Source of the DNA: Nitrospirota bacterium
GTDB taxonomy: Bacteria; Nitrospirota; Nitrospiria; Nitrospirales; NS-4
NCBI GenBank assembly: GCA_005877815.1
Contig: VBOG01000033.1
Coordinates: 1 to 38,628 of the forward strand
Length of the DNA stretch: 38,628 bases
Reading direction: 5' to 3'
A program made the translations under genes and the position numbers. Below, piece after piece: positions 31,273 to 38,628 of the stretch; position 1 is the first letter of the stretch, and each line of letters opens with the position of its first letter. A model generated the notes under the pieces. That model saw nothing but the letters and a program-made list of their open reading frames with translations. It was not told the DNA's origin and searched no databases.

Positions 31273-31617
31273 ATGCTGGAAAGTGAGAAGTGGTATCAAG
31301 GCATTCGAGGACCGGCGGGATGCGGGGTATTGGTGGATGGCGCGCCGCTGCCCGTACGGCTCGATCTTTGCTATCACAGCCCGAGCGGGTTTGAGTGGGG
31401 ATACGAGGGGTCGGGACCGTCGCAGTTGGCGCTGGCCATTCTGGCCGATTTTCTGGACGACGACGAGCGGGCGTTGAGATTATATCGCCGGTTTAGATCG
31501 CAAGTTGTCGCGCGCTTTCCCCATGACGGGTGGGATGTCTGGGGAGGGGACCTGGCCTGCTGGATCAGGTGGGCGGAGCACCAGGAAGTGTCGGGGACGA
31601 TGTCCGAGGGCTTGTAA
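31273..31617 (+). CDS. DUF6166 family protein
   Basis: A 114-residue cytosolic protein with the family layout: WYQGIRGPAGCGVLVDG, LDLCYHSPSGFEWGYEGSGPSQLALAILADFL, DDERALRLYRRFRSQVVARFP and WDVWGGDLACWI. GGAG lies 6 nt before the ATG at 31273. Function of the family is unknown. Its 3' end overlaps the converging lipoprotein gene by 53 bp. Confidence 0.88.
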   Translation: MLESEKWYQGIRGPAGCGVLVDGAPLPVRLDLCYHSPSGFEWGYEGSGPSQLALAILADFLDDDERALRLYRRFRSQVVARFPHDGWDVWGGDLACWIRWAEHQEVSGTMSEGL

Positions 31618-32320
31618 GATCGCCAAAGCCGTCGGCAAGCAATGCCGCTACCTTGTCGGCGAGTTGTTGAATGCACGATTCCACCGCGCTCGCATACACG
31701 CGCTGCGCGTCGGGCGCCGCGGGCGCCGACACGGGCCGAATCAGAAACCCCTTGCCATTGACCTTGGTCTTCTTGAGCGGCGTCAGACTCAGACCGTCAT
31801 AGACCTCCATCATTACCGCCATCGCGGCATATGCCCGTCCCGATCGGCCGAAACGCTCATCCTGCTCGAACGAGAGCTCCACTTTCCTTTCCTCCAACGA
31901 GAAGACAAGCACCGCGCCATAGGCGCCCGGCCGCGGCATGGCCTCCAGTAAGGTGGAGTTGCCGTAGACCGACTTGGCGCTGCGGAACAACGTCTTGCCC
32001 AATGCCCGCCCGATCTCGAACGCAAAGGCATGCTCGCCGCCGGTGCTCGGAAGCACCTCCGGACGGTAGCGGTTCAGCTCGTCAGGAATCACGACCGCCG
32101 TCTTCATGGCAAGGCTGTTGGATGTCACGTGCGCCGGCTCGATCGTCTGGCTGATAGGGATGGGATGCGTGACGGTCGTCGCGCAGCCGGCGAGCGCACA
32201 GGCGATCCCAAGGCCGCCGAGCCCCGCGAGCCGCGACCGAGAATTGACAGCCCGGCCCGTTAAAGTATTAAATAGTATTCCTATCGTGGAATTCCGCTTT
32301 CGTTCACTTAGGGGGTCCAT
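31565..32320 (-). CDS. Lipoprotein of unknown function
   Basis: The mature part begins after LGGLGIACALAGC (lipobox LAGC). It has TAVVIPDELNRYRPEVL, AFAFEIGRALGKTLFRSAKSVY, YGAVLVFSLEERKVELSFEQD, GRAYAAMAVMMEVYDGLSLTPLKKTKVNG and VYASAVESCIQQLADKVAALL, a pattern like envelope lipoproteins with an alpha/beta domain. The ATG at 32320 gives a long 46-residue leader before the lipobox and lies inside the CCATGG palindrome shared with the divergent cyclase start; no in-frame ATG, GTG or TTG lies nearer the lipobox, so the true start is unclear. The 3' end overlaps DUF6166 by 53 bp. Confidence 0.7.
   Translation of the reverse strand: MDPLSERKRNSTIGILFNTLTGRAVNSRSRLAGLGGLGIACALAGCATTVTHPIPISQTIEPAHVTSNSLAMKTAVVIPDELNRYRPEVLPSTGGEHAFAFEIGRALGKTLFRSAKSVYGNSTLLEAMPRPGAYGAVLVFSLEERKVELSFEQDERFGRSGRAYAAMAVMMEVYDGLSLTPLKKTKVNGKGFLIRPVSAPAAPDAQRVYASAVESCIQQLADKVAALLADGFGDLTSPRTSSPTLPGAPPT
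32244..32271 (+). promoter_or_regulatory. Sigma-70-type promoter for the GGDEF gene
   Basis: A perfect TTGACA (32244-32249) and TATTAA (32266-32271) are 16 bp apart in an A+T-rich stretch, giving a leader of about 40 nt before the ATG at 32319. It lies within the 5' part of the divergent lipoprotein frame. Confidence 0.55.
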
Positions 32321-34370
32321 GGCCAAATGGTTCCTCACCCTGCGGTCCGCGTTCCGGGCGATCCGTTTCGCCGACACCTTATCACATTCCTCCTCGCTTT
32401 CGCGGATTAGCCTTCCCTATAAACGCGCCGTTTTAGCGGGCGCCATGGCGCTGCCCATTCTCGGGGCCGCGTATCTCTGGTTCCTGGTGGATCCCCAGCG
32501 CACATTTTATTCCGCACTCTTTCATGAAGGAGTGACGGCTCTGACGGTTCTCGCCGCCGCCGTCCTCGCCGCCGCGGCATACCGGAATTACCATCGAAGC
32601 GGCGATCCCTTCCTGCGCCATGTTTGCCTCGGGTTTCTAGGTTTCATATTCGTCTACACGCCACACGGCCTACTGACGCGCCTCGCGGATCATCACGCGA
32701 CCGCGTTCCTGATGTTCGGGCCGGCAGCACGACTCGTGCTGTCCATCTATCTTCTCATCGCGGTCCTGCACTTTTACGATCTGCCGGACGAGCCGGCGCT
32801 GCGCTCGAAACGGTTTCAGTGGTGGCCGCATCTGTTGTCCTTCACATTGCTCGATTTGCTGCTGTACTCACTCACGATGTCGCCGACCGGCCTGTCGCTC
32901 GGGAATGTGACCATCGCCGAGTCGCTGGCGCTGACCGGCACCGGCATTGCGGTCGCCGTCACCGTGTCCCAGCGCATTCGGGCCTCGTTGATGTCTTTTC
33001 ATCTCTTTGCGCTGCTGCTCTTCGTGCAGGCCTGCGCCGCATTTCTGCTGGGCCGTCCCTGGAGCCACCTCTGGTGGTTCGCGCACTTCATCGGCGCCGC
33101 CGGGGTCTGTGTGCTCGGTTATGCGATGGTCCGCGTCTTCGAAACGACCAATTCATTCCATACCGCGTACGATGAAGGCGAATTGTTCGAGAAGCTGAGA
33201 GCCCGCAGCCAGGAACTGGAAGCGGCGAATCGACAGTTGACGGCGTTCAGCGATCGCATCAGTCAGAGCCTGACAGAACGCAGGCAGGCGGAGGAGGCGC
33301 TGAAGCAGGCGCATGAGAAGCTCACGGGTTGGGTGGATGAGCTCGAAGAGCGGCATCGGGAGATTACGCTGATGAGCGAGATGGGCAACCTGCTCCAGAG
33401 CTGCATCAGCGCCAGGGAAGCCTCCACGGTCATCGCGGAATCGGCGAAGAAGCTGTTTCCGGGGGACTCCGGCGGGCTGTATATGCTGAACGCCACCCAG
33501 AACCTGCTCGAAATGGATGCGAGCTGGGGGCAGGCGCCGCTTGGCGCGGCCGTGTTCGAAGCCAATGAATGCTGGGCGCTGCGGCGCGGGCGTGCCCATC
33601 AGGTCGAGGACCTGAGCTCCGGGCTGGTCTGCGCCCATGTCAGCACGCCCATCTCCTTCGGATGCTTCTGCGTCCCGATGATGGCGCAGGGACAAGCACT
33701 CGGCGTCTTTCACTTGAGGCTGGGCGCGCCTCTCCAGACGCAGGCCGACGGCCCCGGGAAGCCGAAATTAAATCTGGCTCAAACGATCGCCGAGCAGATC
33801 GCTCTCGCCCTCGCCAACCTCAATCTTCGCGAAACCCTCCGCCATCAATCCACGCGTGATCCGCTCACCGGCTTGTTCAATCGCCGGTACATGGAGGCGT
33901 CATTGGAGCGCGAACTGTGTCAGGCCGAGCGGACGCAGGACCCCCTAGGGCTCATCATGCTCGACATCGACCACTTCAAGCGGGTCAATGACACGTACAG
34001 CCATGAGGCCGGGGACACACTGCTGCGTGCTCTCGGCACGTTCCTTCAGAGCCAGGTGCGCGGCGGCGATATCGCGTGCCGGTACGGCGGAGAGGAGTTC
34101 ACGCTCATCCTGCCGGCAGCATCCGCCGAGGCGACGGCCGAACGCGCCGAGCACGTGCGGGAGGCCGTGACACGGTTGAAAGTGCAGTACCGCGACGAAC
34201 CGCTTGGGGCCGTCACGTTCTCGCTGGGCATCGCCGTCTATCCCGAGCACGGCACCACCCCGGAGGCATTGATGCGAACGGCCGATCTGGCGCTCTACAG
34301 GGCCAAGGCCTTAGGCCGGAATCGCGTCGTCGTCGGCGAGGTCGCCGCCGATCCCACCCATCTCCCTTGA
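32319..34370 (+). CDS. Membrane diguanylate cyclase (8 TM, GAF, GGDEF)
   Basis: A 683-residue protein. Roughly eight membrane helices occupy residues 35-280 (MASE-like sensor), then a coiled coil (ARSQELEAANRQLTAFSDRI), a GAF domain (MGNLLQSCISAREASTVIAES to FHLRLG) and a C-terminal GGDEF domain. The catalytic loop is GGEEF (590-594), with DPLTGLFNRRY and IMLDIDHFKRVND intact. The product-inhibition I-site RGGD (581-584) is five residues upstream. It should make c-di-GMP from GTP with feedback inhibition. The pseudo-caspase gene follows 50 bp later. The PilZ protein at 8516 is a possible receiver. Confidence 0.93.
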   Translation: MAKWFLTLRSAFRAIRFADTLSHSSSLSRISLPYKRAVLAGAMALPILGAAYLWFLVDPQRTFYSALFHEGVTALTVLAAAVLAAAAYRNYHRSGDPFLRHVCLGFLGFIFVYTPHGLLTRLADHHATAFLMFGPAARLVLSIYLLIAVLHFYDLPDEPALRSKRFQWWPHLLSFTLLDLLLYSLTMSPTGLSLGNVTIAESLALTGTGIAVAVTVSQRIRASLMSFHLFALLLFVQACAAFLLGRPWSHLWWFAHFIGAAGVCVLGYAMVRVFETTNSFHTAYDEGELFEKLRARSQELEAANRQLTAFSDRISQSLTERRQAEEALKQAHEKLTGWVDELEERHREITLMSEMGNLLQSCISAREASTVIAESAKKLFPGDSGGLYMLNATQNLLEMDASWGQAPLGAAVFEANECWALRRGRAHQVEDLSSGLVCAHVSTPISFGCFCVPMMAQGQALGVFHLRLGAPLQTQADGPGKPKLNLAQTIAEQIALALANLNLRETLRHQSTRDPLTGLFNRRYMEASLERELCQAERTQDPLGLIMLDIDHFKRVNDTYSHEAGDTLLRALGTFLQSQVRGGDIACRYGGEEFTLILPAASAEATAERAEHVREAVTRLKVQYRDEPLGAVTFSLGIAVYPEHGTTPEALMRTADLALYRAKALGRNRVVVGEVAADPTHLP

Positions 34371-34420
34371 ACGACCCCGAGCCTAGCTTCCCAGTTTATT
34401 TCCTTTTTTCTGGAGGTCGT

Positions 34421-35386
34421 ATGTCACGCTTCATCCCGGCGATTTTCTTCCTTCTCATCGGGGCCGGCGCCTGGTTCGTCCCGGTGGCGTCCGCCGAGGA
34501 GCCGGCCGACGGCAATTACTGGGCGTTGATCATTGGCATCAATAAGTACCCGAACCTGGAGAAGGACAAACAAGTGGAGGCCGCTCGCGGCGACGCCGAA
34601 GCCGTGGCCAAGATGATCGTGGACCGGTATGGGTTCGCCAAGAAGCGCATGATCGAGCTGTACGATATCTCGGCGAACCGAAAGGCGATCCTGCACGCGT
34701 TTTCACAGCTCAAGAAGGATGTGGCACGGCAGGATAGCCTGTTCATTTACTATGCCGGCAACGGCGTGTATGAGAGCACGCAGGATAAGGATCGAGCCAC
34801 CGAAACCGGCTTTTGGTTGCCCACGGATGCCGAGCAGGACGATCCGTCATCGTACATCTTCAATTCGCAGGTGAAGGACTTTCTGTCCACCATGCCGGCC
34901 CGTCATGTGTACCTCGTGGTGGACGCCGCCTTCAGCACCTCTTTGATCGGGCGGACGATCTCCGCCAAAGCCGGATCCAGGGAGCCCTTTCAGGAGAAGT
35001 CCCGCGTGGTGCTGTCTTCCGGATGGCTCAAGCCGATGCCGGACAAGGACAAGACCAAGAAAGGCCATAGCGCCTTTGCCTGGCACTTTCTGAAAATTCT
35101 CGAGCAGAACACAAACCCGATCCTGCCGGCCAGGGATATCGCGGAGCCTTTGGGAGTGCGCGTGACGAATGAACCGCAGGGCAAGCTTCCGAAAAGCGGA
35201 CCCGTCATCGCTTCCGGCGACGAAGGGGGCCAGTTTACGTTTCGGCTGGCCAAGGACGCTTTCGACCCGGAAGCCGAGGCGCGCCTCAAGGAGATGCAGC
35301 GTCAGAACGAGGCCGCGCAGAAGGAATTGCGCGATCTCGAGGAGCAGCTCAAGGAGGCCGAGGAAAAACTGAAAAAAGGCAAATAG
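34421..35386 (+). CDS. Exported caspase-like (peptidase C14 fold) protein lacking both catalytic residues
   Basis: A 321-residue protein with signal peptide MSRFIPAIFFLLIGAGAWFV ending VASA. The caspase-like fold covers about 33-245: NYWALIIGINKYPNLE, AARGDAEAVAKMI, YGFAKKRMIELYDISAN, DSLFIYYAGNG, GFWLPTDAE and HVYLVVDAAFSTSL. Active members have GHG and D-A-C-x-S-G; here the His is Asn114 and the Cys is Ala170, with Thr173 for the Gly. A C-terminal charged coiled coil (EARLKEMQRQNEAAQKEL through EEKLKKGK) follows. TGGAGG precedes the ATG. It is probably a binding or scaffold protein in the periplasm, co-transcribed with the cyclase gene. Confidence 0.9.
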   Translation: MSRFIPAIFFLLIGAGAWFVPVASAEEPADGNYWALIIGINKYPNLEKDKQVEAARGDAEAVAKMIVDRYGFAKKRMIELYDISANRKAILHAFSQLKKDVARQDSLFIYYAGNGVYESTQDKDRATETGFWLPTDAEQDDPSSYIFNSQVKDFLSTMPARHVYLVVDAAFSTSLIGRTISAKAGSREPFQEKSRVVLSSGWLKPMPDKDKTKKGHSAFAWHFLKILEQNTNPILPARDIAEPLGVRVTNEPQGKLPKSGPVIASGDEGGQFTFRLAKDAFDPEAEARLKEMQRQNEAAQKELRDLEEQLKEAEEKLKKGK

Positions 35387-35446
35387 GGAGGCGCTCAAAA
35401 CCTGGGCGTCGGACAGTTGCTGAGCTGTGTTCCCGGAACGTGCGGC

Positions 35447-35599
35447 TTAGGCCGTTTGACTCGGGCTGGCGGCGCGCTCCAGGCCGATCACGAAGTGCAG
35501 CGCGTGCGGCCGCGGGTCGGAGGCTGGGAGCAATCGAATGAGTTGGACCGGACGCAGTCCCTTCTTTCTCTCGAGGAGCCGGCTGACGAATTGAAACAT
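35447..35599 (-). CDS. Possible 50-aa protein
   Basis: MFQFVSRLLERKKGLRPVQL continues with IRLLPASDPRPHALHFVIGL and ERAASPSQTA. GAGG lies 7 nt upstream of the ATG, and third codon positions are strongly G/C like the neighbours, which favours a real gene. It lies on the opposite strand between the pseudo-caspase and the lipoprotein at 35777. Function unknown. Confidence 0.45.
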   Translation of the reverse strand: MFQFVSRLLERKKGLRPVQLIRLLPASDPRPHALHFVIGLERAASPSQTA

Positions 35600-35776
35600 A
35601 ATGAGCCTCACGTAATAATGATCGCAAGGAGCCTAAACCACCGGTTGGAAAGAAGCACTTCTCCTTTCGTAGTACGGCAAAACACCACGTGTTCGGCCAT
35701 TCTTTGTGGCTATTGTTGGCTGCGAGCCTCGGCAGTTAGATTCCGAAAGACTCGACATCACCCGGAGCCGGCCGGA

Positions 35777-36217
35777 ATGAATTTGAAAAAAATCCCCCTC
35801 GTTGCGTGTTTTCTGGCTATGGTGAGTCTCCTGGGCGGCTGTACCAGCATCCAAAAGTCTTCTCCCGTCTCCCCGACGGTTGAGACAGACCTCACCAGTG
35901 AGTGGGAAATCCAGGACGAAGGGATCGTCTATACCATCAAACTGGATCGCTACGGAAACGGAGGGTATGACTGGCAGAAGGGCCGAATTGAGACGACCAG
36001 TTTTGTCGACGGCAAGTGGACCGGCAATTGGATTCAACCCGGAAACGATCGCGAAGGGGGTTTCGAGCTCCGTTTATCCGACGATCGCTCGGAAGCGGAG
36101 GGGATGTGGTGGTACACCCGCATTGGGGAAAAAGTCTTCCCGCCCGGCGAGTCGGGCGGGAAGTTCAAGTTGAAACGGGTGCCAACGGACGGCGCGGCCC
36201 GGACCTCGTCCTACTGA
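35777..36217 (+). CDS. Small lipoprotein, 146 aa
   Basis: MNLKKIPLVACFLAMVSLLGGC gives lipobox LGGC (C22). The mature domain is beta-rich: DLTSEWEIQDEGIVYTIKLDRYG, YDWQKGRIETTSFVDGKWTGNW, GFELRLSDDRSEAEGMWWYTRIG, GGKFKLKRV, resembling a lipocalin/avidin-like small barrel in strand pattern only. Convergent with the 36219 gene, 1 bp apart. No family recognised. Confidence 0.78.
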   Translation: MNLKKIPLVACFLAMVSLLGGCTSIQKSSPVSPTVETDLTSEWEIQDEGIVYTIKLDRYGNGGYDWQKGRIETTSFVDGKWTGNWIQPGNDREGGFELRLSDDRSEAEGMWWYTRIGEKVFPPGESGGKFKLKRVPTDGAARTSSY

Positions 36218-36218
36218 A

Positions 36219-36560
36219 TCACGCAACCCATTGGGCGGACCGCGCCTCTCGCCGCGACAGCGACGAGTCACGTAATTGTTTGAGCAGCGACACGGAGGGC
36301 TCCATCCCTCTGGCCCGGATCGCCACGCTCAGGACGGTGCACGCAGTATAAAAACCTTCCTTCCACTCGTCCGTGGCGCAGTCTTCCATATCATCGATCA
36401 TGAACTCGGCGAGCTTCGCGCAGCTTTCCCGTTCCTCGGCAGCCGCCTGGTCGATCTGTTTGACCACCTGACAGTACTTACACCAGCCTCCTTCATGGGT
36501 CGGCCCGCAAATGGAGACTTCGCGATCGGAAATGCTATCACTGCGAACGTCGAGTTGCAT
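36219..36560 (-). CDS. Hypothetical cytosolic protein with CKYC motif
   Basis: A 113-residue soluble protein. CGPTHEGGWCKYCQVVKQ near the N-terminus contains a CxxC plus another Cys, suggesting metal or redox binding. The rest is helical and acidic (EERESCAKLAEFMIDDMED, EWKEGFYTACTVLSVAIRA, LLKQLRDSSLSRRE). AAAGGGG precedes the ATG. No family recognised. Confidence 0.68.
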   Translation of the reverse strand: MQLDVRSDSISDREVSICGPTHEGGWCKYCQVVKQIDQAAAEERESCAKLAEFMIDDMEDCATDEWKEGFYTACTVLSVAIRARGMEPSVSLLKQLRDSSLSRREARSAQWVA

Positions 36561-36683
36561 GATAGACCCCTTTTCGAACTAGGGATTAAATAGGCTTACT
36601 TTCGAGGGGCAGTGTGTATCCGAAAAGTTTTTTTGGCACGATATCTTAAGGAAGGAGTCCTGCATCAAACGGGGTAATGACAT

Positions 36684-37070
36684 CTACGCGGGGTTTTCGC
36701 TTTTGACCCCTAGCAGAGCGGCGCGGCAAATGGCCAACGGCGCCGTGTCGGCGCAGAGAACGACCTTATTCAGCCGTTTCGTATTGATCACGCAGTACCA
36801 GCATTCGGTGCCTTCGGGATACCCGAGCTGCGCCAGCGACTGGCGTTTGTTCTTGTAATGCGGGGCTCCGAAGTAGAGTCCGTCCTTCCGGACCATGGTT
36901 TCCACTACCGACCAGGCCGCGGCGATGTCCTCCGAATACGGGGGAATATCTTCCTCATCCGACAGTCCCATCACGGCGCACGCGATCTGCTGATCCATCT
37001 CGCGGCCGGCAGGCATGGTCCTGATGTCTGCGACGGATTGGGGCTTCATCATCATGCGGAGGACTACCAT
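36684..37070 (-). CDS. Phage ABA sandwich-like protein
   Basis: A 128-residue cytosolic protein with PYSEDIAAAWSVVETMVRKDG, GTECWYCVINTK and the ending ADTAPLAICRAALLGVK. The DIAAAW-x-VVE and TAPLAICRAALL motifs are typical of the phage ABA sandwich domain, found in phage and bacterial proteins of unknown biochemical function. It follows the 37078 gene by 7 bp, so both are one unit. Several in-frame ATGs (37070, 37049, 36998) leave the start uncertain. Confidence 0.75.
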   Translation of the reverse strand: MVVLRMMMKPQSVADIRTMPAGREMDQQIACAVMGLSDEEDIPPYSEDIAAAWSVVETMVRKDGLYFGAPHYKNKRQSLAQLGYPEGTECWYCVINTKRLNKVVLCADTAPLAICRAALLGVKSENPA

Positions 37071-37077
37071 ACGCCGG

Positions 37078-37743
37078 TTACGGCGGAGGCTTCAAGGCGG
37101 GATCTTCGCCGGAAGCCATCAAGGTCGAGAGTTCGCTGTCCTTTGGATCGCCGTCGGGATAGCACGGGGAGCCGGGCCTGAACCATCGGGACAATGTCGG
37201 CTTGAGCCACTGGGGATGATCGATGCGGCGCATCTGCAGTTCCGAGGGATGGATCTCCCATCCCTCGACGCGGCTGACCGCCGAGGAATCGCTGAGGCGC
37301 ACGCGCTTGCGATCCTCCGCCGAGAGCTGCTCGAACATGTCTTTCGAGACCAGAAAGTCGGTGTCCCAGAAATAGATCGAGATGATGTTGTCGAAATGGA
37401 CCCGCTCCAACGGGTAATCGCCCACGAAGAGAAACCGGCCGGGATTCGAGAGCGCCAGTTCATTGACGGACGTGCAGTAGTTCCGCAGGCACTCCCACAC
37501 GAACAGCCAGTGATAATCGGTGATCAGATAGACGTTCGTCTCGCGTGTAGCGATGACCAGGCGCTCGAGGATCGGGACCGCCTGTCGGGAGGCGAAGCAC
37601 CGCGAGGTGTATGGATAGCAGATGTCCCAGTACGTGGAGTCGGCGTCCTCCAGGCTTGCCTGCAACGTGGTCAACTCCGTTTCAAGGGCCGCGGTCAGGA
37701 TCGTCCGAAACACCGGATCTGGTTTATGCAGAAAGTAGAGCAC
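37078..37743 (-). CDS. Hypothetical protein, 221 aa
   Basis: A soluble protein without signal or membrane helix: LYFLHKPDPVFRTILTAALE, YWDICYPYTSRCFASRQAVP, LERLVIATRETNVYLITDYHWLFVWECLRNY, GRFLFVGDYPLERVHFDNIISIYFWDTDFLV, then a C-terminal YPDGDP segment. AGGAGG lies 5 nt before the GTG start. It is rich in Trp, Tyr and Phe. No family recognised; co-transcribed with the ABA-sandwich-like gene. Confidence 0.72.
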   Translation of the reverse strand: MLYFLHKPDPVFRTILTAALETELTTLQASLEDADSTYWDICYPYTSRCFASRQAVPILERLVIATRETNVYLITDYHWLFVWECLRNYCTSVNELALSNPGRFLFVGDYPLERVHFDNIISIYFWDTDFLVSKDMFEQLSAEDRKRVRLSDSSAVSRVEGWEIHPSELQMRRIDHPQWLKPTLSRWFRPGSPCYPDGDPKDSELSTLMASGEDPALKPPP

Positions 37744-37786
37744 GCGAGCCTCCTAGCCGTTTTACGATGTCACGGCGCTCATGGGT

Positions 37787-38628
37787 TTAGGCCATCGCCC
37801 TGGTCATGATGGGCTCCAACGCGAGGAGCCGGCCCTGCTCGATCACCAGTTGCACGTCGCAGTTCTTGAGCGTGCTCAGGCGATGAGCGATGATGAACGT
37901 GGTCCGGCCCCGCATCAATGTTTCCATCGTGTCCACGATCGACGCTTCGGTCTTGGTGTCCACGGAACTCGTCGGCTCATCGAGGATGAGCATGGGCGCG
38001 CGCTTGAGGAACGCACGGGCGAGCGACAGGCGCTGGCGCTCGCCTCCCGAAAGCCGCACGCCGCGCTCGCCGACCTGCGTATCGTAGCCGTCCCGCAGAT
38101 GCACGATGAAATCGTGCGCATTCGCCGCCTTGGCCGCCGCCACAATTTCTTCAAAGCGGCAGCCGGGCCGCCCGTAGCTGATGTTCTCGGCGATGCTCGT
38201 GGAGAAGAGCACCGGATCCTGCAGTACGACGGCGAATTGATTGCGCAGATCCGCCACCTTGTAATCCCGCAAGTCCACTCCGTCCAGCAGGATTTGTCCC
38301 GAGGTGGGGTCGTAGAATCGCGTCAACAGGTTCAAGAGGGTTGTCTTGCCGGCGCCGGTCGTGCCGACGATGCCGACACGCGTGCCCGGTTCGATCTCGA
38401 ACGAGCTGTTATGAAGCACGGTGCGCTCCGGGTCGTACGCGAAGGCGACATTCCTGAAAACTACGTGGCCTTTGGCGCGCACGAGCGGCCGGGCGTGCGG
38501 GCGTTCGGGAACGTCCGGTCCCTGTTTGAGCAATGTCATCACGCGCTCCGCGCTGGTCAGCGACGCCTGCATCTCCGCCACTTTTTTGCTGATCGTCTCC
38601 AGCGGCCCGTACAACTGGGCCAGATAGG
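37787..38628 (-). CDS. ABC transporter, ATPase end of a permease-ATPase fusion (partial)
   Basis: The last 280 residues of an MsbA/HlyB-type exporter half. The window cuts through the permease domain (YLAQLYGPLETISKKVAEMQ is the final membrane-helix exit). The ATPase is complete: Walker A GTTGAGKT, Q-loop AVVLQDPVLF, signature RLSGGERQR, Walker B MLILDEP and switch IAHRLST. It should export a lipid, peptide or drug; the substrate cannot be judged without the membrane part. It is separated from the 37743 gene by 43 bp. Confidence 0.93.
   Translation of the reverse strand, partial: YLAQLYGPLETISKKVAEMQASLTSAERVMTLLKQGPDVPERPHARPLVRAKGHVVFRNVAFAYDPERTVLHNSSFEIEPGTRVGIVGTTGAGKTTLLNLLTRFYDPTSGQILLDGVDLRDYKVADLRNQFAVVLQDPVLFSTSIAENISYGRPGCRFEEIVAAAKAANAHDFIVHLRDGYDTQVGERGVRLSGGERQRLSLARAFLKRAPMLILDEPTSSVDTKTEASIVDTMETLMRGRTTFIIAHRLSTLKNCDVQLVIEQGRLLALEPIMTRAMA

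Overview
The window looks like chromosomal DNA from a GC-rich Gram-negative bacterium. Evidence includes lipoproteins with lipoboxes, an outer-membrane beta-barrel with an aromatic C-terminus, Slp lipoproteins, and many small exported proteins. The mix of small stress and envelope proteins (CsbD, lmo0937-like, DUF1059, DUF6166, a phage-ABA-sandwich-like protein, PEP-CTERM, LuxR-HTH proteins with a PAS-like N-terminus) suggests Nitrospirota, perhaps Nitrospira. That assignment is inference from gene content. I see no rRNA, complete tRNA, CRISPR array, transposase or phage module.

Layout. 1-4391 (-): a tightly packed beta-oxidation-type operon: long-chain acyl-CoA ligase, thiolase, 3-hydroxyacyl-CoA dehydrogenase and a truncated enoyl-CoA hydratase, with ATGA overlaps. 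4392-4915 carries no convincing gene. 4916-6936 (-): a ZIP metal transporter under a Fur-type box, bacterial Ku, and a small membrane protein. 7132-9000: a beta-repeat membrane-anchored protein, a tiny protein with both a lipobox and a PEP-CTERM tail, a zinc-knuckle protein and a PilZ protein. 9160-11722 (-): a GT2 glycosyltransferase and an AlkP-superfamily protein. 11836-18019: an SNase-like nuclease, two LuxR-type HTH regulators, a two-copy repeat-domain lipoprotein, a trypsin-like protease with TPRs, lmo0937/CsbD stress proteins, a Spy/CpxP-like protein and a second SNase-like lipoprotein lacking key residues. 18213-25726: mostly exported or envelope proteins, including two Slp paralogues, an OMP barrel, small basic proteins and a decayed DJ-1/PfpI gene. 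25862-31110: a metallothionein hidden in a short ORF, an IPT/FGE-like protein, small lipoproteins (one a truncated copy), a di-haem oxidoreductase, DUF1059 and a third user of the repeat domain. 31273-35386: DUF6166, a lipoprotein, a membrane GAF-GGDEF cyclase and a caspase-fold protein that has lost both catalytic residues. 35447-38628: small unknowns and the 3' end of an ABC exporter.

Themes. The dominant theme is envelope, metal and stress physiology: ZIP uptake with a Fur-type operator, metallothionein, Spy-like protein, CsbD, Ku, secreted protease, haem peroxidase-like protein and Slp lipoproteins. c-di-GMP signalling is represented by one cyclase with an I-site and one PilZ protein with intact binding motifs, the latter near polysaccharide-type genes. 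A second theme is pseudoenzymes. The caspase-like protein (H to N, C to A), the SNase-like lipoprotein (active-site Glu and Arg missing) and the AlkP-like protein (metal-ligand Asp positions altered) each keep a fold while losing canonical catalytic residues. The best candidates for new biology are the exported pseudo-caspase beside the GGDEF gene, the metallothionein and Slp genes that look leaderless, and the protein with two conflicting sorting signals.
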